DNA of 64,000 nucleotides, from positions 2,658,501 through 2,722,500 of the forward strand of contig NZ_CP133480.1 of assembly GCF_031195445.1 (NCBI RefSeq), given 5' to 3'. The position numbers were made by a program, and so were the translations under genes. The notes under the pieces are model-generated. The model ran no database searches and was not told the origin of the DNA. It saw only the letters and a list, made by a program, of their open reading frames with translations. Source of the stretch: Acuticoccus sp. MNP-M23 (lineage in GTDB: Bacteria > Pseudomonadota > Alphaproteobacteria > Rhizobiales > Amorphaceae). The stretch's first letter is position 1. Every line of letters begins with the position of its first letter. Below are positions 1-8,389 of the stretch, in pieces.

Positions 1-1425
1 CTGGACGTGGAATTCTGGATCGACCAGGGAGCTTATCTGCGCGCCGAAGGCACCATGGTCGCCGACCTTGTGGCCGCCATGTTGCCCGGCCCCTATGCGC
101 TGGACGCCTACCGTGCCGTGGGCCATGTGCGGATGACCAACAAGCCGCCGGCGGGTAGCTTCCGCGGTGCAGGCCGCGTGGAGGCAACCTTCATCCGCGA
201 GCGGCTGATCGACGGCGTTGCCGACGCCATCGGCCGCGATGGGTGTGCTTTGCGCTGCGCCAACCTTGCACCCGCGCAGCAGAGCGAGGCGCGCAGTGTT
301 GAGACACTGAAGAGCGCCGTGGCCCCCGAAGGCGTGGCGCATGACGATCTTCTGGCGCAGATGACCAAGCGCTTTTCCCTCGATATCGTGCGCAGGCGTG
401 CGCAGGACCGCCGCGGTCAGGGCGAACTTGCGGGGATCGGCACGGCCTTTTTCACCGAGCCGTCGGATCTCGGTCCGTTCGACCATGTGCGCATTGCCGC
501 CGATACCCGCGGCAACCTTGAAGTGGTGACGGCCGCCGCCGAATTCGGTCAGGGCACCACCACCGCCATTGCACAGATTGTCGCCGACATTGTGGGCGTC
601 GATCTCGACCGGATCCGCGTGACCACCGGGCGAACGGACAGGCTGGGACAGGGCGGCGCACGCATCCTGTCCTCCGGCCTGGCGCTTGCCGGAACGGCGG
701 CGCAGTACGCCGCGGAGTCACTGCGCGACAAGATCGTCCATGCCGCTGCGCGGATGATGGCGGTGCCGGCCGACCGGCTGTCCGTTCGCTCCGGCCGCAT
801 TCGCGAGGCGGACCGGCATTTCGGCACCGCGCTTGAACTTGGTGCGCTTGTTCGGGCCTGCGCGCCCGGCACGGTGTTTGCCGGTCCGGACGGCACGGGC
901 CTTCAGGCCGAGGGCTGGTGCCTGTCGGACGGGATGACCACGTCCCACGGTCTCGCCATTGCGGCGGTGGAGATCGACGAGGCGACCGGCTTCATCAAGG
1001 TGCCGCGGGTGTTCATCGCCTGCGACGTGGGCAACGCCATCAACCCGGACCTCATCACCGCGCAGATCGAGGGCGCGGTGTTGCAGGGCACGGCGGGGGC
1101 GCTTTCGGCGGCGCTGCCGGTGGGCCCGTCAGGTGATCCGCTGGCGCAGACGCTGGCGGACTATGGGATGCCCACCGCGGCAGAGCGGCCCGTTGTGGAG
1201 GTGCTCCTGTCGGAAGAGGCGCCGACGCTGCAAAACCCGCTCGGCATCAAGGGCGTTGGTGCGGCCGGCATTGTCGGGATCGGCGCTGCCATTGCCGCGG
1301 GCATCGATCAGGCACTTGGTGTCTCCGGCTTTGCGAACAGTCTGCCGGTCCGCCCGGCTGCGGTCCGGCTCCATCTGCGCCAGCGCGCGGATGCCGAACG
1401 GGCGGCAATGCGGCGCACCGCCTGA
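1..1425 (+). CDS. Molybdopterin-dependent hydroxylase large subunit (xanthine dehydrogenase/aldehyde oxidase family), 5'-partial
   Basis: This is the C-terminal 474 residues of a molybdenum hydroxylase large subunit; the reading frame runs off the left edge of the window. Family motifs visible are TNKPPAGSFRGAGR near in-window residue 46, FGQGTTTAIAQI near 182, and the C-terminal CDVGNAINP and NPLGIKGVG segments. Such proteins hydroxylate N-heterocycles or aldehydes with a Mo-pterin cofactor and normally pair with 2Fe-2S and FAD subunits, which could lie upstream of the window. The position that is normally the catalytic glutamate of the GVGE motif is alanine here (residue 421, codon GCG at 1261-1263), so activity is doubtful. 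The substrate cannot be named. It ends 3 nt before the convergent oxidoreductase gene. Confidence 0.85.
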   Translation: MDVEFWIDQGAYLRAEGTMVADLVAAMLPGPYALDAYRAVGHVRMTNKPPAGSFRGAGRVEATFIRERLIDGVADAIGRDGCALRCANLAPAQQSEARSVETLKSAVAPEGVAHDDLLAQMTKRFSLDIVRRRAQDRRGQGELAGIGTAFFTEPSDLGPFDHVRIAADTRGNLEVVTAAAEFGQGTTTAIAQIVADIVGVDLDRIRVTTGRTDRLGQGGARILSSGLALAGTAAQYAAESLRDKIVHAAARMMAVPADRLSVRSGRIREADRHFGTALELGALVRACAPGTVFAGPDGTGLQAEGWCLSDGMTTSHGLAIAAVEIDEATGFIKVPRVFIACDVGNAINPDLITAQIEGAVLQGTAGALSAALPVGPSGDPLAQTLADYGMPTAAERPVVEVLLSEEAPTLQNPLGIKGVGAAGIVGIGAAIAAGIDQALGVSGFANSLPVRPAAVRLHLRQRADAERAAMRRTA

Positions 1426-1428
1426 CAC

Positions 1429-2688
1429 TCAGGCGCTCCGCCCGAACCGGCCGGCGCGATAGGGCATAGGGTCGGCAAGCGGCTGTTCTCCCGTCAGCAT
1501 CTGCGCCAGAAGTTCGCCGGTGACCGGGCCGAGGGTGAAGCCCAGATGGTGGTGGCCGAAATTGCCCCACAGCCCGTCCGGCCCAAGTCTGCCGATCACG
1601 GGCAAAAGGTCCGGCAGGCAGGGGCGGGCGCCAAGCCATGGGGTCTCGTCGAGCGCATCGCCGATGGGGAAGATCGTGCGCGCATCGGCTTCGGCGCGCA
1701 TCAGTTGCACCGGCGTTGGCGGATCGTCCCGCCGCGCAAACTCCGCGCCGCTGGTGATCCGCAAGCCCCGCGCGTTGGGCGTAAGCACGTAGCCGCCCGC
1801 CTCGTCGGCAACCAGATGGTTGAGCACGGCATTTCCCCTCGGGGCATAGTGGCGGTGGTAGCCGCGCTTGACGCCGAGCGGCAGCGAAATGCCGAACCGC
1901 GACAGCACCGCGTCCGACCATGGACCGAGGCACACCACCGCCTCGCGCGCTGTAACGGCGCCGTCGTCCGAGGCGACCCGGTAGAGGCCGTCCTTGCGGG
2001 TGAGGGTGGTGGCGTCGCCCGCGGCAATGGTGCCGCCTTCGGCCTCGAAGAGTGCCGCGTAGGCTTTGCCAAGGGCGCCGGGGTCGTTGATGCGCTTGGG
2101 GCCGGTCATGTGCACCGCGCCCGCGAACACCGGGGCAAGGTGCGGCTCGGCGCGGGCGAGCGCTGGCGCATCCAGCACACGAAACGGGATGCCGAACTGC
2201 GCCTCCACCGCCTCGTCTGCCGCAACCGCTGCCGCCATCACCTTTTCGCTGCGGTAAAGGCGGAGGTAGCCACCGTCCCGCCAAAGGTCGGTGGCGGCGG
2301 GACCGGCCCGCTCGCTGAGGGCGCGGTGAGCCGCGATGGCGCCGCCCACCAGCGGCACGTTGGCACGCGCGGTTCGCATCACGCGTGCGGAGCTGCTGCT
2401 GGCGGCATAGCGCAACAGGAAGGGCAGCGTCTTGCCAAGGGCGCCCCAGGCGATCCGGGCATCCGTCCGTCGCCCGGCCAGAACGCCGAGGATCACGCGC
2501 AGATCGTGGGGGAATGCGTAAGGCATCACCGCTTCGCTCTGGATCAGTCCGGCGTTGCCGAAGGACGTTTCCTCCGCCGCCCCCCGCCGGTCGACCAGCA
2601 CCACGGAGCGGCCGCGCGCCTGCAGCGCCAGTGCTGTGGAAATCCCAACCATCCCGGCGCCCAGCACCATCACGTCGGATTGCGTCAC
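1429..2688 (-). CDS. FAD-dependent D-amino acid dehydrogenase (DadA-like)
   Basis: A 419-residue DAO-family flavoprotein, close in length to DadA. The N-terminus carries the FAD dinucleotide-binding fold (VLGAGMVGISTALALQARG from about residue 8) and the DadA-like SFGNAGLIQSE segment. The C-terminus has GNFGHHHLGFTLGP, the position where DadA relatives close the FAD site. The family oxidises D-amino acids (alanine, proline, hydroxyproline and others) to 2-oxo acids or imines and passes electrons to the respiratory chain. It faces away from the amino acid operon starting at 2885, which holds an aminotransferase, an amino acid importer and a proline racemase relative, so a role in D-amino or D-imino acid catabolism is plausible. 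Substrate is inferred, not shown. Confidence 0.85.
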   Translation of the reverse strand: MTQSDVMVLGAGMVGISTALALQARGRSVVLVDRRGAAEETSFGNAGLIQSEAVMPYAFPHDLRVILGVLAGRRTDARIAWGALGKTLPFLLRYAASSSSARVMRTARANVPLVGGAIAAHRALSERAGPAATDLWRDGGYLRLYRSEKVMAAAVAADEAVEAQFGIPFRVLDAPALARAEPHLAPVFAGAVHMTGPKRINDPGALGKAYAALFEAEGGTIAAGDATTLTRKDGLYRVASDDGAVTAREAVVCLGPWSDAVLSRFGISLPLGVKRGYHRHYAPRGNAVLNHLVADEAGGYVLTPNARGLRITSGAEFARRDDPPTPVQLMRAEADARTIFPIGDALDETPWLGARPCLPDLLPVIGRLGPDGLWGNFGHHHLGFTLGPVTGELLAQMLTGEQPLADPMPYRAGRFGRSA

Positions 2689-2884
2689 AGCGTGCGGCTC
2701 AGGTCTGGCACTGCGGATCCCGTGCGTTCACATACACTTGCGGATGGTTTGCCAATAGCCTGCTCCTGACCCTGAAAAGAAGCCCGAGGATGCGAACCGC
2801 GTGCCAGCGGGTCCGGTCCTGCGCCGCGAACGCCTGGGGTTAGCCGGCACCCGGTTGTCGCGGTAGTGTGCCAACGGTATCCAG

Positions 2885-3859
2885 ATGATGGGCACCATTG
2901 CCTCAATATTACTGAAAGGCCCCGTTTTGACCGAAAGCCCGGAAAACGCCGTCAACGCCCACCAGGCCGCCGCAGACCCGCGCAACGACACGCTGAAGCT
3001 CTACCTCAACGGCCGGATCGTGCCCAAGGCGGAGGCCACCGTGTCGATCTACGACTCCGGCTTCATGCTGGGGGACGGGCTTTGGGAGGGCATTCGCCTG
3101 CACAATGGTGTCTGGGCGTTTCTGGATCAGCACCTCGACCGCCTGTTCGAAGCCTCGCTCGCGCTGGACCTCGACATCGGGATGACCCGCGACGGGCTGA
3201 AGAGCGCGTTGGACGAGACGGCGGCTGCCAACAGCATGACCACCGATGCCCATGCCCGGCTGATGGTCACGCGCGGCATAAAGTCCGCGCCCTTTCAGCA
3301 TCCGAGCTTCTCACGGCAGGGGCCGACGGTCGCGATCATCGTGGAGCACTCGAAGCCGTCCATCCCGCGGCCGATCCGGCTGGCGAGTGTTGCGCATCAC
3401 CGCGGCCTGCCGTTGACCCAGGATGCCAAGCTTAACTCGCACTCCAAGCTCAATTGCATCCTTGCCTGTATTGCCGCCGAAAAGGCGGGCGGCGATGAGG
3501 CGCTGATGTTCGACCCGTTCGGCTTCGTCAACACAACCAATTCGTGCAACTTCTTCATCGTGCGCAAGGGCGAGGTCTGGACCTCCACGGGCGACTACTG
3601 CATGAACGGCATCACCCGCGGCCACGTCGTCTCGCTGTGCCGCGAAAACGGCATCCCGATCTTCGAGCGCAACTACTCGCTGGTCGACACCTACGGCGCC
3701 GACGAAGCCTTCATGACAGGTTCGTTCGGTGGGCTGACCCCCGTGGGCTCGATCGATCACAGGCCGATGCCCGCCGGTCCCGGCCCGATGACCGATAAAA
3801 TCAGCGCGCTTTACCGCGAATTGATCAAACGGCACTGTTCTGGCGTGGAGGCTGCATAA
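2885..3859 (+). CDS. Class IV aminotransferase (branched-chain / D-amino acid aminotransferase family)
   Basis: A 324-residue fold-type IV PLP enzyme. Residues about 35-110 match the family N-domain (LYLNGRIVP, then GDGLWEGIR). The PLP lysine is probably K188 in SHSKLNC, and VNTTNSCNFF occupies the place of the usual EGxxSNIF cofactor loop. It transfers amino groups between a branched-chain or D-amino acid and a 2-oxo acid; the sequence does not separate these. The N-terminus is about 25 residues longer than usual. The ATG at 2885 has no clear ribosome-binding site, and an in-frame TTG at 2927 preceded by AAAGG is an alternative start. It heads the operon containing aapJQMP, 39 nt before aapJ. 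Confidence 0.85.
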   Translation: MMGTIASILLKGPVLTESPENAVNAHQAAADPRNDTLKLYLNGRIVPKAEATVSIYDSGFMLGDGLWEGIRLHNGVWAFLDQHLDRLFEASLALDLDIGMTRDGLKSALDETAAANSMTTDAHARLMVTRGIKSAPFQHPSFSRQGPTVAIIVEHSKPSIPRPIRLASVAHHRGLPLTQDAKLNSHSKLNCILACIAAEKAGGDEALMFDPFGFVNTTNSCNFFIVRKGEVWTSTGDYCMNGITRGHVVSLCRENGIPIFERNYSLVDTYGADEAFMTGSFGGLTPVGSIDHRPMPAGPGPMTDKISALYRELIKRHCSGVEAA

Positions 3860-3898
3860 ATGCGCTTTCAGAACGAGAAACTCTCACGAGGAGCACAC

Positions 3899-4927
3899 AT
3901 GCTGAAACACACCATCGCCGCTGCGCTGGCACTCGGCCTGTCGGCCGCGCCGGCGCTTGCGGCCGATCCGGGCCCCACGGTCCAGAAGATCATGGATCGC
4001 GGCACCCTTCTGTGCCCCGGCCACAACGGCTCCTACCTCGGTTTTGCCGAAGTGGACGACAAGGGCGCCTGGTCGGGCTTCGATATCGAGTTCTGCAAGG
4101 CGCTCGCCACGGCAATCCTCGGCTCGCCCGATGCGGTGCAGATCATTCCGGTCTCGTTCGCGCAGCGTTTTCCGGCGGTGCAGTCCGGCGACATCGACGT
4201 GATCATCAAGGTCACCGGCTGGACCATGAGCCGCGACACCGAGCTTGGCCTCCAGTTCTCGCGCCCCTACTTCATCGGGCCGACCAACGTCCTCGTCCGC
4301 TCTGACATCGGCGCCACCTCCACGGCGGATCTTGAGGGCGGCGTGTTCTGCATCAACGCCGGCACGTCCATCGAGCGGATTGTGGCCGACTACATGGGTG
4401 CCCGCGGCATCAGCTACGAAAGCCTCACCTTCGAGAAGCCCGAAGAGCTGCGCGCTGCACTCTACAACGGCCGCTGCGACGCGCTGGCCGGCTTTGGCCC
4501 GTTCCTCGCCGCGACCCGCTTCAACGCACCCGATCCCGATGCCTTCGAGATCATGGACGAGACGCTGGCGCTGGAACCTGAGAGCCTTGCCGCACGCCAG
4601 GGCGACGACAATTTCATCGACGTTCTCAACTGGCTGACCAACTCGCTCCTCTTCGCCGAGGAGAACGGCATCACGCAGGCCAACGTCGACGAAGTCCGCG
4701 CCAACCCGCCGTCGGCATCCGTGGAGCGTTTCCTTGGCGTTTCGCCGGGCTACGGCGAGCGGCTCGGCCTGTCCGACGACTGGGCCTACAACGTGATCAA
4801 GGCCGTCGGCAACTACGCCGAAATCTACGACGGCACCGTGGGCGAGGGCTCCGTCTACAAGCTGCCGCGCGGCAAGAACAAGCTGTGGAGCGACGGCGGC
4901 CTTCTCTACACCCTCGTGCTCGACTGA
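3899..4927 (+). CDS. aapJ: General amino acid ABC transporter, periplasmic binding protein AapJ
   Basis: A 342-residue polar amino acid binding protein of the AapJ/BztA type. The start at 3899 is chosen because it follows an ACGAGGAGC ribosome-binding site and begins a clean signal peptide (MLKHTIAAALALGLSAAPALA, cleavage after about residue 21); an upstream in-frame ATG at 3860 would bury the signal peptide. VQKIMDRGTLLCPGHNG and AWSGFDIEFCKALA are typical of this family. It captures L-amino acids in the periplasm for AapQMP. The next gene, aapQ, starts 4 nt after its stop. AapJ-type proteins usually accept a broad range of amino acids. Confidence 0.93.
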   Translation: MLKHTIAAALALGLSAAPALAADPGPTVQKIMDRGTLLCPGHNGSYLGFAEVDDKGAWSGFDIEFCKALATAILGSPDAVQIIPVSFAQRFPAVQSGDIDVIIKVTGWTMSRDTELGLQFSRPYFIGPTNVLVRSDIGATSTADLEGGVFCINAGTSIERIVADYMGARGISYESLTFEKPEELRAALYNGRCDALAGFGPFLAATRFNAPDPDAFEIMDETLALEPESLAARQGDDNFIDVLNWLTNSLLFAEENGITQANVDEVRANPPSASVERFLGVSPGYGERLGLSDDWAYNVIKAVGNYAEIYDGTVGEGSVYKLPRGKNKLWSDGGLLYTLVLD

Positions 4928-4931
4928 CCAC

Positions 4932-6068
4932 GTGCTTCGCGCGCTGAAAAACCGCAAGGCGCGGGGGTGGCTCCTTCAGGGGGCCACCCTCGCCATCGCC
5001 ATCTTGCTGGTGGCGACGTTCGTCCTCACCGCACGCCACAACCTTCTGAGCCAGGGGATCGCCACCGGCTTCGGCTTCCTTGAACGGTCCACCGGCTGGC
5101 CCATCAACTTCTCGCTGATCGATATTTCCGACCGCTCGCCCTACTGGGAGATGCTGCTCGCCGGCTTCCTCAACACGCTTCTGGTCGGCATTCTCGGTAT
5201 CACGCTTGCCACCGTCATCGGCGTCACCGTCGGCCTTGCGCGCGTCTCCACCAACTTCATGCTGAACTTCATCGGCACGGTCTTCGTGGAGATATTTCGC
5301 AACGTCCCGCTGATCCTGCAGGTGATTTTCTGGTACGCGCTTCTGACGCACCTGCCGCGTCCGCGCGAAGCCTACGACATTGGCGGCGCCATCTTCCTCA
5401 CCAACCGCGGCCTCATCGTCCCCGCATTCGACATGTCGAGCGCCGACATCGCGCTGTTTTGCGCAGGCTTCGTTGCGCTGGTGGTGGCGGGCGTCGTCTT
5501 GGCCCGCCGGATCGGCGGGCTCGCTGCGACCGCGCTGGTCATTGCCGCATCAACCGTCCTGTTCCTGACGCTCCTTTATACCGGGCGGACGCCGGACGCC
5601 CCGGTCTTCACCCTGCCCGCCATGAAGGGCCTGCGCTTTGCCGGCGGGTTCGACATCAAGCCTGAATTCTTCGCGCTACTGGTCTCCATCGCCATCTTCG
5701 GCGGCGCCTATGTGGGCGAGATCGTCCGCGCCGGCTTCCTCTCGGTCGATCAGGGCCGGGTCGAGGCGGCACGGGCGCTCGGGCTTTCCGGCTGGCAGGT
5801 CAACCGCTTCGTGCGGATCCCGCTTGCTGTCCGCGCGATCCTGCCGGCGCTTTCCAACCAGTATATCTGGCTGATGAAGGCGACGACGCTGGGCATCGCG
5901 ATCGGCTTCCCGGACTACTTCATGGTCGTCTCCACGTCGATCAACCAGTCCGGCCAGACCATGGAACTCCTTGCGCTCCTGATGGGCGGCTTTCTCGTCA
6001 TCAACTACGCGATGGGGGCGGGCCTCAACATTCTCAACGGTCGCCTCACGTTGAAGGGCCGCAACTGA
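4932..6068 (+). CDS. aapQ: General amino acid ABC transporter permease AapQ
   Basis: A 378-residue inner-membrane permease with a GTG start. It has the long N-terminal region and large periplasmic insert (about residues 135-225, with extra hydrophobic stretches) typical of AapQ/BztB rather than of short HisM-type permeases. The C-terminal half carries the EAA-loop segment GRVEAARALGLSGWQ that contacts the ATPase. It forms the channel with AapM. Its stop overlaps the next start (TGATG at 6066-6070), which is an acetyltransferase and not aapM, an unusual interruption of the aap gene order. Confidence 0.93.
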   Translation: MLRALKNRKARGWLLQGATLAIAILLVATFVLTARHNLLSQGIATGFGFLERSTGWPINFSLIDISDRSPYWEMLLAGFLNTLLVGILGITLATVIGVTVGLARVSTNFMLNFIGTVFVEIFRNVPLILQVIFWYALLTHLPRPREAYDIGGAIFLTNRGLIVPAFDMSSADIALFCAGFVALVVAGVVLARRIGGLAATALVIAASTVLFLTLLYTGRTPDAPVFTLPAMKGLRFAGGFDIKPEFFALLVSIAIFGGAYVGEIVRAGFLSVDQGRVEAARALGLSGWQVNRFVRIPLAVRAILPALSNQYIWLMKATTLGIAIGFPDYFMVVSTSINQSGQTMELLALLMGGFLVINYAMGAGLNILNGRLTLKGRN

Positions 6069-6559
6069 TGGCCGCCGCTGAAGACGGAGCACCCGCCAGG
6101 GTGGTCGATGCCGAGCGGGCGGACGCCGTGGCCATTGCAGCCCTTCTGACGGCGTCGATCACCGACCTTTGCGAAGCCGACCACGGGCACGACCCGGCCG
6201 TGGTCGCAAGCTGGACCGCCAACAAGACGCCGCAAACCGTCTTGAAGTGGATCGAAGACCCTGAACTGGGCGTGCTCGCTGGCTGGGAGAATGGCGAAAT
6301 TGTCTCCGTCGGCGCCTTCCGGGTCGAGGGGATCATGCTGACTTACGTGGCACCGGCGCATGTGCGGCGAGGCCACGGCTCTGCACTGCTGGCGGTGATG
6401 GAAGCCTGCCTCGGCTTTGCCGGCGTGCAGAATGCCCACGTCACGGCCACGCGCACCGCGCTCGGCTTCTATGAGGCGTGCGGCTACATCGCGGATGGCC
6501 CGCCGGATGGCGGACCGGGCAATTGGGGCCAGCCGATGATCAAGGATCTCAGCGCATGA
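6068..6559 (+). CDS. GNAT-family N-acetyltransferase inserted between aapQ and aapM
   Basis: A 163-residue protein with the GNAT acetyl-CoA motif APAHVRRGHGSALL (the R-x-x-G-x-G/A loop, about residues 97-110) followed by a helix and a second conserved segment, TATRTALGFYEACGY, near residue 135. It would acetylate a small-molecule amine, perhaps an amino acid or analogue. It starts within the stop of aapQ and its own stop overlaps the aapM start (ATGA), so it is translationally locked into the transporter operon. Canonical aapJQMP operons lack this gene. The substrate is unknown; acetylation of an imported amino acid or toxic analogue is an inference from position only. Confidence 0.85.
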   Translation: MAAAEDGAPARVVDAERADAVAIAALLTASITDLCEADHGHDPAVVASWTANKTPQTVLKWIEDPELGVLAGWENGEIVSVGAFRVEGIMLTYVAPAHVRRGHGSALLAVMEACLGFAGVQNAHVTATRTALGFYEACGYIADGPPDGGPGNWGQPMIKDLSA

Positions 6560-7662
6560 GCGGGGCAACGCTCTCTACCGAGACCATCGCAGCCGCACCG
6601 CCGCCGCCCGAAGACGGGGCGGTCGCATGGGCGCGGCGGCGCCTGTTCTCCAACGCGTTCGACACGGTGATCACGCTGGTGTTCGGCGCGCTCGTCGTCT
6701 GGCTGGCGGTGGTGCTGGTCGACTGGGCCTTCATCGGCGCCATCTGGAATGCCGCCGACGCCGAGCTCTGCCGCAGTGCCAATGGCGCCTGCTGGGCGGT
6801 GATCGATGCGCGGGGCCGCCTCATCCTCTTCGGCCTCTACCCCTACGAGGAGCAGTGGCGTTCCGCGCTTGCCTGCCTCGTCATCATCGTCACCATGATC
6901 CTGTCATGCGTCCCGCATTTCTGGGGCCTTCGCGCACTGCCGACCATCTGGCTGACCGGGTTCGGCATCTTCGTGGCGCTGATGTACGGCGGCTTTCTCG
7001 GCTTGCCTCTGGTCACGACCGAGCAATGGGGCGGGCTGGCGCTCACCGTGTTCATCTTCGCCGCGGTGTTCGTGATCGGGATGCCGCTTGCCGTGGCGCT
7101 GGCGCTGGCCCGCCGCTCCAACCTTCCGGTGATCCGCGCCGTCGCGGCGTTCCTGATCGACACCGTGCGCTCGCTGCCGCTCCTCACCATCCTGTTTGCC
7201 GCTGCGGTGGTGGTGCCGTTTGTGGTGCCGGACTGGGCCCAGGGCGACAAGCTCGGCCGCGTGGTGGTGGCGTTCGCGCTGTTCTTCGCCTGCTACGAGG
7301 CCGAAATCCTGCGCTCGGGGCTCCAGTCGATCCCCGGCGGGCAGGAGGAGGCGGCGGCCGCACTCGGCATGTCCTACTCGGCCCGCGTGTTCGACATTCT
7401 GCTGCCGCAGGCCTTCCGCGCCTCGCTGCCGGCGACCATCAATCAGGTGGTCATCACCTTCAAGGAAACCTCCATCGTCACCATCATCGGCTTCTTCGAG
7501 GTGACGGCGTCCGCCTCCGCTGCCGTCGGGCGGGGCGAATGGGGGGCCTACTATGTCGAGGTCTATGTGTTTGTGGCGCTGGTCTACTTCGTGTTCGTGT
7601 TCGGCCTGTCGCGCTACGGCGCCTATCTGGAGCGCCGTGCGCGGTTGACCGCTCGTGGATAG
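6556..7662 (+). CDS. aapM: General amino acid ABC transporter permease AapM
   Basis: A 368-residue integral membrane permease. The ATG at 6556 overlaps the acetyltransferase stop by 4 nt and is preferred over in-frame upstream codons that lie inside that gene. The N-terminal segment has several transmembrane helices, including a periplasmic region with two cysteines (DAELCRSANGACWA). The C-terminal half carries the EAA signature (GGQEEAAAALGMSYS) and ends YGAYLERR, typical of AapM/BztC. It pairs with AapQ as the translocation channel. The next gene, aapP, starts 8 nt before its stop. Confidence 0.93.
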   Translation: MSGATLSTETIAAAPPPPEDGAVAWARRRLFSNAFDTVITLVFGALVVWLAVVLVDWAFIGAIWNAADAELCRSANGACWAVIDARGRLILFGLYPYEEQWRSALACLVIIVTMILSCVPHFWGLRALPTIWLTGFGIFVALMYGGFLGLPLVTTEQWGGLALTVFIFAAVFVIGMPLAVALALARRSNLPVIRAVAAFLIDTVRSLPLLTILFAAAVVVPFVVPDWAQGDKLGRVVVAFALFFACYEAEILRSGLQSIPGGQEEAAAALGMSYSARVFDILLPQAFRASLPATINQVVITFKETSIVTIIGFFEVTASASAAVGRGEWGAYYVEVYVFVALVYFVFVFGLSRYGAYLERRARLTARG

Positions 7663-8389
7663 GCCGGCAATCGCGCTCCATGCCGTCTCCAAGCGGTTCG
7701 GAGACTTCAACGCGCTATCGGACGTTTCGCTCGAGGTGGCCGAGGGCGAGGTGCTGGTGGTGTGCGGACCATCGGGCTCCGGCAAGTCCACGCTGATCCG
7801 CTGCATCAACGCGCTGGAAACCCACGACAAGGGCCGCATCAATGTGGAGGGCGTCACCCTCTCCGACGATGTCGACGCGATCCAGGCGATCCGCGCCGAG
7901 GTCGGAATGGTGTTTCAGTCGTTCAATCTCTTCCCCCACCTCTCGGTGCTGAAGAATTGCGCGCTGGCCCCGGTCCGCGTGCGCGGCAAGAGCTGGGCCG
8001 ACGCGGAGGCTGCCGCCCTCACGCAGCTCAAGCGCATGCGCATCGAAGATCAGGCCCAAAAATTTCCCGACGAGCTGTCCGGCGGCCAGCGCCAGCGCGT
8101 CGCCATTGCCCGCGCGCTGACCATGGCGCCCCGCATCATGTTGTTCGATGAGCCGACCTCCGCACTGGACCCCGAAATGATCGGCGAGGTGCTCGACGCC
8201 ATGCGCACGCTGGCCGCCGAGGGCATGACGATGATCTGCGTCACCCACGAGATGGGCTTTGCCCGGCAGGTGGCCGACCGCGTGGTGTTCATGGCAGGCG
8301 GCCGGATCATCGAGACCGCGCCGCCGGACGCATTCTTCGCCAACCCCCGCGAGCCGGAAACCCGCGAGTTCCTGGAAAAGATCCTTTAG
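7655..8389 (+). CDS. aapP: General amino acid ABC transporter ATP-binding protein AapP
   Basis: A 244-residue polar amino acid type ATPase with a GTG start. Walker A is GPSGSGKST (about residues 38-46), the Q-loop is VFQSFNLFPH, the signature is LSGGQRQRVAIAR, Walker B is IMLFDEP, and the switch histidine is in VTHEMGF. This peripheral inner-membrane ATPase powers AapJQM. It overlaps aapM by 8 nt, and the following proline racemase-family gene begins at the base after its stop, so that enzyme belongs to the same operon. Confidence 0.95.
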   Translation: MDRPAIALHAVSKRFGDFNALSDVSLEVAEGEVLVVCGPSGSGKSTLIRCINALETHDKGRINVEGVTLSDDVDAIQAIRAEVGMVFQSFNLFPHLSVLKNCALAPVRVRGKSWADAEAAALTQLKRMRIEDQAQKFPDELSGGQRQRVAIARALTMAPRIMLFDEPTSALDPEMIGEVLDAMRTLAAEGMTMICVTHEMGFARQVADRVVFMAGGRIIETAPPDAFFANPREPETREFLEKIL

